Source of the DNA: Diphasiastrum complanatum
Taxonomy: Eukaryota; Streptophyta; Lycopodiopsida; Lycopodiales; Lycopodiaceae
Reading direction: 5' to 3'
Length of the DNA stretch: 64,000 nucleotides
Assembly (NCBI GenBank): GCA_029204225.1
Contig: CM055102.1
Span: forward strand, 977,863 to 1,041,862
Shown: positions 33,096-43,588 of the stretch, in pieces
Position numbering within the stretch: the stretch's first letter is position 1
Layout of the letters: every line of letters starts with the position of its first letter
Notes under the pieces: model-generated
The model's input: only the letters and a program-made list of their open reading frames with translations
What the model was told of the DNA's origin: nothing
Database searches by the model: none
Position numbers and translations under genes: made by a program

Positions 33096-33966
33096 TGATT
33101 TCATTGGCCATCTTTGTTGCTGCTATGTACTCTGCTTCGTAAGATGACTGAGCCACAATGGTCTGCTTCTTGCTGACCCAGAGAGTTGCTGCTCCTGACG
33201 TGATGGTGCATCCTCCTGAGACACTTTTGCAGTCATCCTTGAGAGATGCCCAGCTAGCATCATTGTAGGAAAGCATCTGGAACCCTGCATCACAAGAATA
33301 ACACAATCTAAAATCTTTCATTAATTGATGGTATTGCAAAATTCTTTTCACAATCTTCCAATGAGTTGAGCCTGGATTCATACAGAATTGGCTCATCATG
33401 AACACATCACGGGCTTCCACCTCTTCTCTGTTTTCGACTATAGCCTTCTCAAGGGTCATCTGTGTATCTTTGGCAAGCAATGTTTGGGTCATCTGAAACG
33501 ATCTTGGTAGAGCTCGCAGTAGGTATGTGAGCTGCTTCTCTGGTGAGACTGCATTCTAATTGTGTAAGGAAAGGAACAAGTCCTTCATTCTTCTGATGAA
33601 GGAGGTGAGGTCTTTACCATTCCATCTCAGATTGGTCAGCTGATTTTCAAGAACCATAATTTGTCTTCGTGATTTCATTTGAAATTTGGTCAGCAATTCT
33701 CTTGCATTGGAGAGTGTGGCTAGATCAAGTGTCAAGATATCTTTGATGGAGGAAAATAGGATGACTATTGTCTTTTCATTTCTTTCTCTCCATTCTCGTA
33801 GCTCCTTGCCAGTAGTTGTGGGCATTTCCTCTGTGTCGTCAATCCAGGACCATAGACTTTCTCCTTTTAGTATGGGAGAAATCTTCACTTTCCATGCTAT
33901 GAAGTTTGATTTTGAAGAGTCCAAGATCATCCAGAACTTTGACTGAATGTTGCTAGTGGATGTCAT
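33096..33966 (-). pseudogene. Copia H gag fused by deletion to RNase H
   Basis: The minus strand begins with Gag (a start block with FIAWKVKISPILKGESLWSW, then LENQLTNLRWNGKDLTSFI). A stop lies at 33556, then LLRALPRSFQMTQTLLAKD, AIVENREEVEARD. This runs in frame into a Copia connection/RNase H segment: FCMNPGSTHWKIVKRIL, YNDASWASLKDDCKSVSGG, SSYEAEYIAATKMANEI. Protease, integrase and RT are absent, so one deletion near 33395 joined gag to the RNase H region while keeping the frame. The RNase H is then cut at 33095 by Gypsy D. This Gag is unlike that of B. Confidence 0.85.
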
Positions 33967-34007
33967 AGTCTGAAAGAATCAGCCGTAGTTCTGATAAAGC
34001 TTTTTGG

Positions 34008-34019
34008 GCTCTGATACCA
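34008..34019 (-). other. Primer-binding site of Copia H
   Basis: Minus-strand TGGTATCAGAGC, 40 bases upstream of the gag ATG at 33966. The leader is far shorter than those of B or G. Confidence 0.88.
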
Positions 34020-34020
34020 C

Positions 34021-34560
34021 TGATGAGAATCTATGTTCGCTCCATGAAACATCAGAAATGCTAAAAGCATTGATGGAAAAAATTCCGGAAGCGTCAAACG
34101 GCTCTAATAGCATTGAAGGGAATTGCCAGGGATGAAGGCCAGATAGAGCTGACTTAGCAGGAGTAGCTACTGCTACTGACTGTGGTCTAATTCTCTTCAA
34201 GCCTCAGATCGCTACTGTAGATCTGATATGAAATTAAACTTGTATACAACAGATAATGTTGAGTAAAACAACAACAAAAAGATATCTACTATTAGCATGC
34301 ATTCCAATATTGCAGATCATACACATTATAGAACAAAGTATTGCAAAAATCACTTCTATTATCAAAACTGAATATACAATGATTTTCTTGAGCATTGTCC
34401 ATTTTCCAGATTAGCGCATTGGCGCAAGAGATGTTTACTCTCATGAATAATGCGATTAGCTATTGTTGATCACTATATCAAATTCTTGCAGTTCTGTCTA
34501 TTTTGTATATGTGACTGTATATCTGTGTCTGTATCCTCCGTCGATCCTTTATGTGATCAA
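34021..34560 (-). repeat. 5' LTR of Copia H
   Basis: Begins (plus strand) TGATGAGAATC next to the primer site, so on the minus strand it ends GATTCTCATCA. The outer end is not fixed; it must lie before repeat R2 at about 34570. No partner LTR is visible. Confidence 0.55.
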
Positions 34561-34569
34561 ACCAGGGAT

Positions 34570-35060
34570 CTGATTAAATGAAAAGATCTAATCAAAAGAA
34601 AAAGCATTAATCTTGAACAAAATTGATTCTAGTTTTCCGTCATTGTGCTCCGTTCATTAGTTGCCTTATGCCCTTTACACCCTACCTTCATGTTGCAGAC
34701 CTTCGCATTTTGCTTAAAAGACACTTTTGCAATTTTAAGAGAAAGTGTCGCTTTTTCAAGGGTAGGTGTCGCTTTTTCAAGGGCAGGTGTCACTTTTTTC
34801 CAAAAGGCAAAAAATGCGATAGTTGGCTAAAAAACTTTTCTAAGGCGTTTGGAGACAGTGTCGCTTTTTCCTGAAGGGCAAAAAAGTTGACTTTAGGACA
34901 GAAACCAATTTTAAGATCAATGTCGTCGTAAGGGCAAGTGTCGCTTTTTTTTCGAAAGGCGAAAAAGTCGACAATAGGCCTAAAAACTATTCTAAGGCAT
35001 TTTGCGATAGTGTCACCTTTTTTGCAAAAATGTGAAAAATGCGACAGTTCCGGGAAAAGT
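34570..35060 (+). repeat. Dispersed repeat R2, copy 2
   Basis: Same family and orientation as 21085-21419, and longer at its right end. It contains three near-tandem AGTGTCGCTTTTTC / AGGTGTCGCTTTTTC / AGGTGTCACTTTTTTC units at 34744-34800. Further GTGTCGCTTTTT units lie at about 34857 and 34938, and AAAAATGCGA half-units on the opposite sense. Confidence 0.8.
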
Positions 35061-35840
35061 TGCCAAAGTTATTTTCTAAGTGTTTTAGACCTAGGGATGA
35101 TTTTTTCTCATGATCTAAAAATGTAAAATTGTGTGACGAAACAGTTCAAAAATGCAGACTGTGCGAAACATAGTTCAAAATGCACAATCGCTAAAAAACA
35201 GCAAAGGAGAAACTAAGAAAAAAGCTAAGACTTTGAAAGATAGAAACTCTTAGTTTCTTCAGAGGCCTGCTTACCAACGAATCTACACACCCTATATTTT
35301 GACATGTCTTTTCGATCTCTCATCTTCACCTGAATTGAAATGCGATTCTAAATTCAAACTTGATGAATAACTCAAATCCGAGTCAAAACTGTTGTTCGAA
35401 TTTTCAGAAGGAAAAAAAGTACGTTTTTTCCTTTTGGATAAAAAATGCTTAACAGATCTTCAACTTTTGGATATTCTAGAAGTTTCATAGTTTTCAACAA
35501 TCGAAATGACATGTTCCAACGTATCAGTTGGTTATTGATCAATTCTTTTGGGTAATCTTCCCAAAAAACATTTGATTTGCATAGCGATAGGATACTATCA
35601 TGTTAATTGACCAATAAGATTCTTGAACCTTCTAGTATATTTTCTTCAAGATTCTTTGTCTTTCTTCCTTATTGAATTCAACTAGGACATAATACGAGAC
35701 TTACAGGAATGTGAAAAATGTCAACTAGTTTAGTTGATTTATGTTGGCAATTTTGAGGCCAACATGAAATTCAACTTAGAGATAGATTTATTTTTGTCAA
35801 TAAAGGCCTAAATAGTGTTTGTACTATTTTTGGCAAGTAC
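35061..35840. other. No recognisable gene
   Basis: AT-rich, no coding homology. A TGTGAAAAATGTCAACTAG start at 35712 resembles the first bases of LTRs A/B, but no matching LTR end or primer site follows. Confidence 0.45.
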
Positions 35841-36600
35841 ATTTGTGGATGAGGTCGGATTTTTATAGCGGAGAATTAGATGGCGTTTTAGAAAAAGTGC
35901 ATGTTTAGAGCTCAATTTACTACCAAATTTTGTAGGACCTTCTTCATGATTTTATAAAATGCCAAAGAAGCTGGCGAAGGTTCTTAAGCTGATTTGGATG
36001 GTCTGCAAGAGTTCTTAATGTCTGGCAAGGGTTCAACAATCGCAGGGAAGGAACTCTCTCACAACTTGCTCCTGTCAATATTTTCTACAAACCAAATCTA
36101 TAGGAAAGTCAATTCGACTACCCTGATTCAATTTATGGTGCTTGCAAAGGTTGATTTGATGATTTTGATGGCCTGCGAAGGTTTTGAAGTTTTCCTTCAA
36201 ATGAACTCTTGCAAGACCCATTCTTGGACTATTGTTTTATAACTAACTCTTGCAGAACTTACTCGAAGTCTATCTGGGTGAGGTCTTCTTATGGTGAGCT
36301 CTTACAGAGCTTACTGGAGGTCCATTTGGGTGAGATTTTCTTATAGTGATCTCTGCCAGTGTTCTTATAATGGTTTGATAGCCATTTCATCATCTCAATA
36401 ATTTCCTCTCTATTTTGCTTCATCGGGCCTGATACCTTCAAGTCTGATTGGCACTATCAATTGATAACTACTCACTGATGATAATCTACTATCCCTTTGA
36501 TTTCATCTGATATTTCTTCTGCTTGAATCTCATTGTAATGACTGCTTGTGATAGTGTAGAATTTTATCTATAGTTCATCCACCATTCATTATCTTGCTTC
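35841..36600 (-). other. Non-coding 3' region of Gypsy K
   Basis: Lies downstream of the K integrase on the minus strand. It carries many copies of a degenerate TGCAAGAGTT/GCGAAGGTT motif like those in the leaders of C and D. No LTR boundary could be drawn. Confidence 0.4.
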
Positions 36601-37067
36601 ATATGTGTCACTAAGGTGGCCAATACTCATGTAATCTACTGTCGTTGATGGGTGTATCAAATGGAGTCCCATCTAGCTATTGAAGTGTCATGGCTCCATG
36701 GTTGAGGATTTCCTTTATGTGGTAGGGACCTTCACCTGTGAACTTCAATTTTTTCTTGATCGCCTTGGTTTTGTACATGAGGACCAAATATATTGCTTGA
36801 AGATCCTTCTTGTGCATCATGCCATACTTTGCGACGTGTTTTTTCAGCGACGAGAGTGCATGCACAGATAATAGGCATGTCTCACAAAGTCTATGTAGAA
36901 CTTTATCACGTAATTGTAGAGATTTGGAATCATCCAAGCACTATGTGGTTTTAACTCGCAATGATAGTACCAAAAACTCTATTGGCATTATAGCATCATG
37001 ATCATAAGCCAGATGGAATGGTGTTTGATTGCTACCTTTGTATATTGTCTTGAATGCCCACAGAGCA
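36601..37067 (-). pseudogene. Gypsy K integrase C-terminal fragment
   Basis: Minus-strand translation gives HALWAFKTIYKGSNQTPFHL, AYDHDAIMPIEF, a stop, then LCETCLLSVHALSSLKKHVA, LVLMYKTKAIKKKLKFTGEG and PYHIKEILNHGAMTL, a stop, then LDGTPFDTPINDSRL. These match the end of a Ty3/Gypsy integrase: the ALWA.RT...TPF.L.YG block and the C-terminal GD.VL.Y....KLKF.G.GPY.I domain. The DDE catalytic residues lie upstream and are cut off by Gypsy C at 37068. Two stops show decay. It is likely the same Tat/Athila-like group as C. Confidence 0.83.
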
Positions 37068-37806
37068 TGTTGTGGGTATTTCATGTATACAAATAGATAA
37101 GTGGGTCCCACCACTTAAAATAATGTTGGCCAAGCCTTGCCTAGTGGGCCCCACCATAGTACAGTAGAATAATAAGTGCAAGGCATTGGCATCCCGTGCG
37201 TATAGCGCAGCCACCAATGAGCACAAGTAGCAAGTTGTAATTCCTAGGAATAAGAGACTAGGGGCTTAAAACTCTAAAATGACATTAGAGGCCCCAAGTC
37301 GAGTTGCAAATAAAAAAGCTAAAAGGGCCCAACTTAAAACTCACATGAATAATGTGAGTGCCCTTGTGCTTTCTTAGCACCAATAGATTTAAGTTGTGTT
37401 TAGTTTAAAGACTTGGATTAGAATCCTTGCCCCAATGAAGTGGCCAATGAGAGTAAAGGAGGCTCACCTCTAAAATCTACAAGAGGGAGTCATTTCCTTT
37501 GTATTGTATCATATTACATTCTCATTCTAATAAAACTCTTTTGGTTTCTCCATCTCCATCTCTCTCTCTCTCTCCTCTCTCTCTCTCTTCTCCCTCTCTC
37601 TTCTCTCTCTCTCCCTACATTGTGATAGAATAGCTTTTGGTAGGCGCTCGAGTCCCCAAAGCCTTTCTCAACCTAGGCGTTCTCTCTCTCCCTCTCTCCA
37701 CTCTCTTTCTCCTCTCTCTCCTCTCCCTCTCTCTTCTTGCTATGCAGGTGAAGGCGAGGTTGCCGCTCCCAGTGACGGACCCCTATGCTACATCGATGAC
37801 ACAACA
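37068..37806 (+). repeat. 5' LTR of Gypsy C
   Basis: Starts TGTTGTGGG and ends CACAACA, with 5-base TGTTG/CAACA inverted ends, directly before the primer site. AATAAA at about 37529 is a possible polyadenylation signal. Two CT-rich microsatellites follow in the right third. Confidence 0.85.
37553..37737 (+). repeat. CT-rich microsatellites within LTR C
   Basis: Two (CT)n-type tracts, about 37553-37617 and 37680-37737, separated by about 60 bases. The LTR at 13392 has a shorter CT-rich stretch in the same relative place, so it is a family feature, possibly in the transcribed 5' untranslated part. Confidence 0.85.
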
Positions 37807-37807
37807 T

Positions 37808-37825
37808 TGGCGCCGTTGCTGGGGA
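37808..37825 (+). other. Primer-binding site of Gypsy C (tRNA-Asp type)
   Basis: TGGCGCCGTTGCTGGGGA, one base off the common Athila/Tat consensus, one base after the LTR. Confidence 0.88.
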
Positions 37826-39130
37826 TAGGTTTCCACTAACTAGTTTAGTTGTATTTTAGCTATTTTCTTGCTTTTTAGAGTACTTTTAGGTAGATTTTTG
37901 GGTGTTTAGAGTTAGTTTTCTGATTTTTTTTTGTGTTTGGACTGTTCACAGCTAGCAGACGAGGTGTGAGAGGGTAGAGGAGGCCATGAACAGCCTCTAA
38001 GGGTTTGAAACCCAAACCAACCAACCAAAAAAACACACCAATCTGTATTTTGGAGGGAAAAAGAGCCCAAAATCACATCAAATTTTTTATATCTCCAGAA
38101 TCAGTAAGAATTAATCCTTGCATGACTGGCAGCAGCTCCAGGTTACTGTCCCAGACCTGCATAGAAGCCTGCAAGAGTTAGTTCCAAGCAGATTGTGAAA
38201 ACCAGAGAAAAATCATAAAAAGTTCAAAAAACCCTTGAAAAAATCCAAAAAATTCAAATCTTCATAAGAACTCTCGTAGAGCCCTCTGAAGTTCCATCTC
38301 AGTGAGACCAGGACACGTAGAAGTTTGCGAGAGTAAGTTTGATGTCTAAGTGCCTGTGCGAGAGTTCTCAGTGAAAAAACAGACGGGAAAGTACCAATGA
38401 ACCCTCGCAGACAGAAAAATTTTCAGTTCCAGTGGTCAAAAACTCCCCCAGAGGATTTTGAAGTTCCATCTCAGTGAGACTAGGACACATAAGAGCTTGT
38501 GAGAGTTAGTTTGATTCCGATGAGCAGAAAATTGGATTTAAGTGCAAAAAAACACTAAAAAGTGAAGATCCAACAAATCATTCCAGTAAGAACTCTTGCA
38601 GACCCTCTCAATCGATTCAGAATGTCAATTTACAGCAGTGATGAAGCCTACGAGAGTTAGTGTAAAGATCTGGTGAAGATCAAGCCAAAAAAGTGATTTT
38701 GAATCCTCGTAGACAGTGAAATTTTCACTTCTTGCAAGAGATAACTCTCACAACGATTTCTATAGTGAGATATGACCCAGATCCAGCTATTGTGAGCCTT
38801 GCGAGAGTTACTTCCCAGAGATATGAAAGATATCAAGTTTTTTACCTGCAAAAACAACTAAATACCCTCGCACAGCCAACCCTCACACAAGAGAACCCTC
38901 ATAGACTAGATCAGTGGAAAGATCTGCATCACATCCAACTACTATAAAAATCTCAGCTCAATCAATACAAGGAATAGAAAGCTATCAAGGAAGAACCACC
39001 ATAAAGGGCCCAGAATTCACTTCCGGCCGATCAGATTGATCAGATCCTTAGAGATCCAGACTGCATCCTATTGTATAAGCAAGATCCAATCACTTTGGAA
39101 CCCACCATCGGATGAATTTGAGATCAGGAC
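37826..39130 (+). other. Leader of Gypsy C
   Basis: About 1.3 kb with no recognised protein. It is studded with GCGAGAGTTA and reverse-complement AACTCTCGCA motifs (near 38170, 38270, 38325, 38355, 38400, 38500, 38588, 38648, 38745, 38810 and 38865). Two copies of a GAAGTTCCATCTCAGTGAGAC block occur (38289 and 38460). Confidence 0.75.
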
Positions 39131-40905
39131 GATCAATAGCATGAAGAATAGCAAATCAAGCACCACACCTTCCCATATTAGCAGCTGCACAACAAGAGGT
39201 AGAACCGGAACCAGCACCAATGGATCCAATGGGCCAACCCATACCTGTCGCTCCCTTGCAAGTAGTCTAGAGAGCACCACAGATGGAAATACCAAAATAC
39301 GACGGATCATCAGATCCCATCCGATTCCTCCAGATCTACGAGCAAGCTTGTGAAATCTACGGTGAACAGACACCTACGGAGAAGCTGATGTTGTTCCCCA
39401 TGTCCTTATTGGGAGTGGCTTAGGATTGGTTTTTCAACCTGTCAGAGGGAGAAAAATCCACCTGGGAAGCGGCTAAGACGGCTCTCATTACCAGCTTTAA
39501 ACCAAAAAAGTTCTTGGAAGACATGTTCCTCTTGCTGAGCAAAGTCAAGATGGGAAAAAAAGAAAGGGTCAAGGACTATATTGAGCGAGTCAAACACTTA
39601 TGATTCGAGTGCAGTGCAGCCCTAACTCGCGATCACACGGTGATCATGTGGTTCCTAGCTGGACTACCATGAAGCATCAAAAGAGAACTGAAACGACGGG
39701 AGCAGTACGCTTCTCTGCAAGAAGCTATGGAAGATGCCATCAGGGAAGAAGATGAGGGATCTGACGACGAATATCCATCCACCCACACTCCTACTCCCTC
39801 GATTGCATCATCATCATCAAGCGCATTTGCTCTATCCACCGAACTACTGTTGGAGCAAATGACAAAATTACACAAACAGCAGATGGAACAACTTACGGCG
39901 TAGTTTGACCAGAAATTGAAGGCCTTACAGGGAGCTGTAGCAGTAACGCCACATCAATCGGAATCAAACCAGCTACAATACCCAAGACGGGAAAATATAT
40001 GGTGTTCAGTGTGCATGCAAAGCCATACAAAAAACGAGTGTCCAGTCCTAAAGCAAAATTTGGGACTGACACATAGATTCTACCATCTATGCAATGCAAC
40101 ATTGCACGATACGACATTTTGTCCGTTCAACCCCCAGATTGTTCAACAGAAGAAAATTCCTTATCAAATTTCCTATCCTTACCATCAAGGGGCACCCAAC
40201 TGGCACCAAGGTACGGCGCACCAAATCAACCACAATGTATGGCCTTACCTGCTACACCAGGGCCAACCAATCAACAAGTGGCCATGTAAACTTGACAGCA
40301 GCAGAACCAGAGATGCAAATGCCACCTCAACCTGAGCAATAGCAGTGGTACGGACCAAATGAACCATTTATGGATCCTGCCATAAATGAATATGTTGCGG
40401 CCTATGCAGCTCAAACTTAGCGTCAAGGCGGAAGAAATTACGGTTGCTACGGATGCGACGAAGGACACAAAATTGCAGAATGTCCGTACAAGGGACAATT
40501 TACATCCTTCTGTCGAGAATGCGGTTATGGACACTGTTTCAAGAATTGTCCATTTAAACCTGGAACCAGTGCACCTCTGAACTTCATTGCAATACAACAA
40601 CTAGCAGTTCCAACAGGGATGTCATCGGAAGGATGACAATTCCATGCTCCTATGTTAGTTGTTACGCGAGCACAGAAGAGGAAGGAAGTGGCTCCCTCAC
40701 CACCACCATCGGTCACTGACGACCAACCCTCAACTTCAGCGCCATATCTGAATGTGAGGGAAGAAAGAAGACAGTACCAGAAAATAAGACACTGGGTACA
40801 GAAAGCAGGAAAAAGAGCAAGAAAGAGATAATCCTGCGAAACCTCCAGTTGGCATCGAACAGGAACCACAAACGAGCTCACCACTGCGCACTGATCATAA
40901 TGATC
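39131..40905 (+). pseudogene. Gypsy C gag, multiply broken
   Basis: From about 39370 the frame reads PTEKLMLFPMSLLGVA*DWF, STWEAAKTALITSFKP, then MGKKERVKDYIERVKHL: the Retrotrans_gag fold (PF03732). An acidic stretch and a Gln-rich stretch follow. Then come a series of knuckle-like blocks: CSVCMQSHTKNEC (about 40008), a degraded HLCNATLHDTTFC, CYGCDEGHKIAEC and CRECGYGHCFKNC (40440-40555, another frame). Three of these have CX2CX3HX4C spacing rather than the usual CX2CX4HX4C. At least four stops and several frame changes are present. Gag would bind RNA and form particles; this copy cannot. Confidence 0.82.
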
Positions 40906-40907
40906 GG

Positions 40908-43588
40908 TTGCACGAACATGAACCACCTTTTTACATGGTGGAGCCTGAGGAACCACACACTGAAAGGCTCACACTTCTATTGTCAAGTCGTGTTAGTTTA
41001 CCACTCGGAGAACTATTGCGGATTGTACCACAAGCTAAAAGCCTTCTAGCTGAATGGGTCAAAGCGGATGAGGATCCAATAGCGCCTGAGCCCATACATT
41101 GTAAGGGCTATGAAGAAACAAGTAATGTCCTCCACATCGGAGCAGTATGGGAAAGTGAGGAACACAACATCACTTTGTCAATCAAACACAAGAGATACGA
41201 GGACGAGGCGATAGTGGTAGATGGAGGATTGGGTGTCAATTTGATCTCCACTACTTTGTACAAAAAATGGGATTTACAAGGATTGAAGCCAACAAGATTC
41301 GCCATCAAGCTAGCTGATCAATCCTGTTTAAAACCAAAAGGTGTGGTTGTCGATATCCCTGTAAAGATAGCAGACATGCAGTTTGTGATTACTTTTGTAG
41401 TCATGGATATTCCTAAATCTCCATATGCATACCGTGTTTTATTGGAAAGACAGTGGTTGAGAACTGCGCAAGTAGTACACAACTGGGGTATGGGGAAACT
41501 CACCTTCGAGAACATAGAGCAGGTTGTAAAGGTTGATCCAACCACATGGGCGGTGAAACCTATTGCACCCAAAGCTTATGACGGATCATCCACGACAGAT
41601 CACGCGATTGATCGCCCAAGGGCAGCCAAGGGGGGTCACTATCATTCAGAGATGGATGTCGTGATATGGATGGATGCATTAGCAACTATTGACTGCCAGA
41701 CATGTCAATATGAATTAGATCCGGAACCTAGTACACCTTCACCCAAGTTTTACACTATGGACACACCCATCACATTTGGGGTGAATATGATAAACGTAGC
41801 ATGGCTGCCAGTGGAACCTATTGAGAACCCAGTGGACGATGATTTGGTCCCTTGGAAACATGCTCTAACTTATAATAAAGAGATTGAGCTAATTGATGAA
41901 CAAGTCTTACACCACATGGACCCAGATCGTTACGGAACCAGAAAGTACCAGCTCAACCACCGCAAAAGTCTGCTATGGCGAAAGTCTCAAGGGTTGATCC
42001 ACCCAAGGCACCTACGAATAAGAAAAATCAGTTGAAGCTGCGCTACAACCAGGTGATCCGTTGGAGTGATCTACCCGATGAGGCAATAGCTACAATGGAT
42101 GTGGATATTTGCAACCATGAGGCGAATGTCACGGCAGTCCCGATGAAAGACAACAAGGATGAATCCACCAAGATGACAAAAAAGAGCAAAAAGAAAGTAT
42201 TAGATTCCTTGAAGTCAATCAAGATGGACTCAGATACAGCGTCATCTTCTACACAGGTGACAGAAAATCAAAGAATGACCAATCGGGCTAAGATCAATAT
42301 GTTGAGTGCCAGTTCACGAGATGCTTGAGACTTTCAAGAACTATACCTTGGACAACGTGGTAATCATGATGCCGCAAGCCCAAAGAGAACCTGATCAAAG
42401 TCAGGCACCGGCGGAACAAATCTTCGAGAGACCTGCACGAACACAGTCGATGAACCTTGTCGAGCCAGGTGAAGAAGAAAAGATAGTGCATGTGAGGGAG
42501 CAACTAACACCCACACAGTTCAAGAGACTACGATCGTTGTTAGTGAAACATAAAGACTGTTTTGCATGGAGTTATAGTGACCTGAAGGGCATTCCACCAA
42601 CAGTAGTCCAGCACACCATACCCTTGGTGGACGAAACAGTCTCCAAGGTAAGCCGTTATTACCGCTACAACCCGAATTATACTGAGCTGATCAAGCAGGA
42701 GTTGCAAAAGTTGATGGATGTAGATTTCATCTATGAAATCGAGCACTATCACCGATAGTTATAGTACCCAAGAAGAACGACAATGCAAATTTGTGTGAAT
42801 CTGAAGGCGCTAAATGCAGTCACCAAAAAGGACCCTTTTCATTTACCATTTACGAAAAGTGTCCTCGACAAGGTAGATGGCACTGAAGCCTACAGTTTCC
42901 TAGATGGCTTTAGCGGCTACAATCAGGTGAAGATAGCCCCCCAGGACCAACACAAAATAGTGTTCGCCATGGAATGGAGAACCTATGCCTATAAAGTGAT
43001 GCCATTCGATCTTTGCAATGCCCCAAGCACTTTCCAGCAAGTCATGCAGGTGGCATTCAAAGATTATTTGCAAAATTTTTTGGAGATTTTCTTGGACGAT
43101 CTATACGTGCATGGACCAGATTCAGAACACTTATGCAACTTGAGAAGGTGTTACAAAAATGCCATGAATACCAGATCTCCCTGAATCCAGAAAAATGTCA
43201 ATTCTGGGTGACACATGGCTTGATTCTCGGCCATATAGTGTCAAGACACGGGATCGCCACAGATCTATCTAAGATCAGGATCATTGTTGATCTACCACCA
43301 CCGGGGACGATCCGCAAGGTCTACATTTTCATGGGTCATGCTAACTATTATAGGATCTTCATTCTTGATTTTGCGAAGTTAGTCCAACCAATTTACAAAC
43401 TCACAACGGATCCACATTGGAACGAGGAAGCCCTAAAGGCTTTTCAGAAGCTTAAGGATGCATTGGTTTCAGGACCAATCTTACGCCCACCCAATTGGTC
43501 CATTGAGTTCCACGTGCATACGGACGCATCGAAGTATGCAGTTGGAGCAGTCTTAACCCAGCCAGGTGAACACAAAAAGGATACCTGA
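40908..43588 (+). pseudogene. Gypsy C pol: protease, reverse transcriptase, start of RNase H
   Basis: First ORF (40908-42035): protease-like block AIVVDGGLGVNLIST, with DGG in place of DSG/DTG, a variant known from plant Tat-type Gypsies. It is followed by the FENIEQVVKVDPTTW region that D also carries. A frame change near 41980 leads to a charged linker, and another near 42300 to the RT fingers (LKGIPPTVVQHTIP). A third near 42755 leads to the palm (ICVNLKALNAVTKKD, then FLDGFSGYNQ, and IFLDDLYVHG with catalytic Asp codons at 43095-43100). A fourth lies at about 43140, leading to the thumb/connection (NPEKCQFWV, ILGHIVS, MGHANYYR) and RNase H start HTDASKYAVGAVLTQPGE. It ends with TGA at 43586-43588, just past the junction to unrelated DNA. 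Confidence 0.9.

Larger units (their letters stand above)
37068..43575 (+). mobile_element. Gypsy element C, 5' two-thirds, decayed
   Basis: Consists of a 739-bp LTR, tRNA-Asp-type primer site, 1.3-kb leader, gag, protease, RT and the start of RNase H. It breaks off at about 43575 where the 43589-46410 gene pair begins. RNase H remainder, integrase and 3' LTR are missing, so no target duplication can be confirmed. The element landed in the integrase of K. Long leader, tRNA-Asp primer, DGG protease and large Gag point to the Athila/Tat side of plant Gypsies; that placement is inferred. Confidence 0.88.

Noticed and set aside
35712-35760. Possible start of another A/B-type LTR (TGTGAAAAATGTCAACTAG)
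   Set aside because: No matching LTR end, primer site or internal sequence follows, and similarity fades within about 30 bases.
37440-37828. Leucine/serine-rich open frames
   Set aside because: They translate the CT microsatellites inside LTR C and are compositional artefacts.
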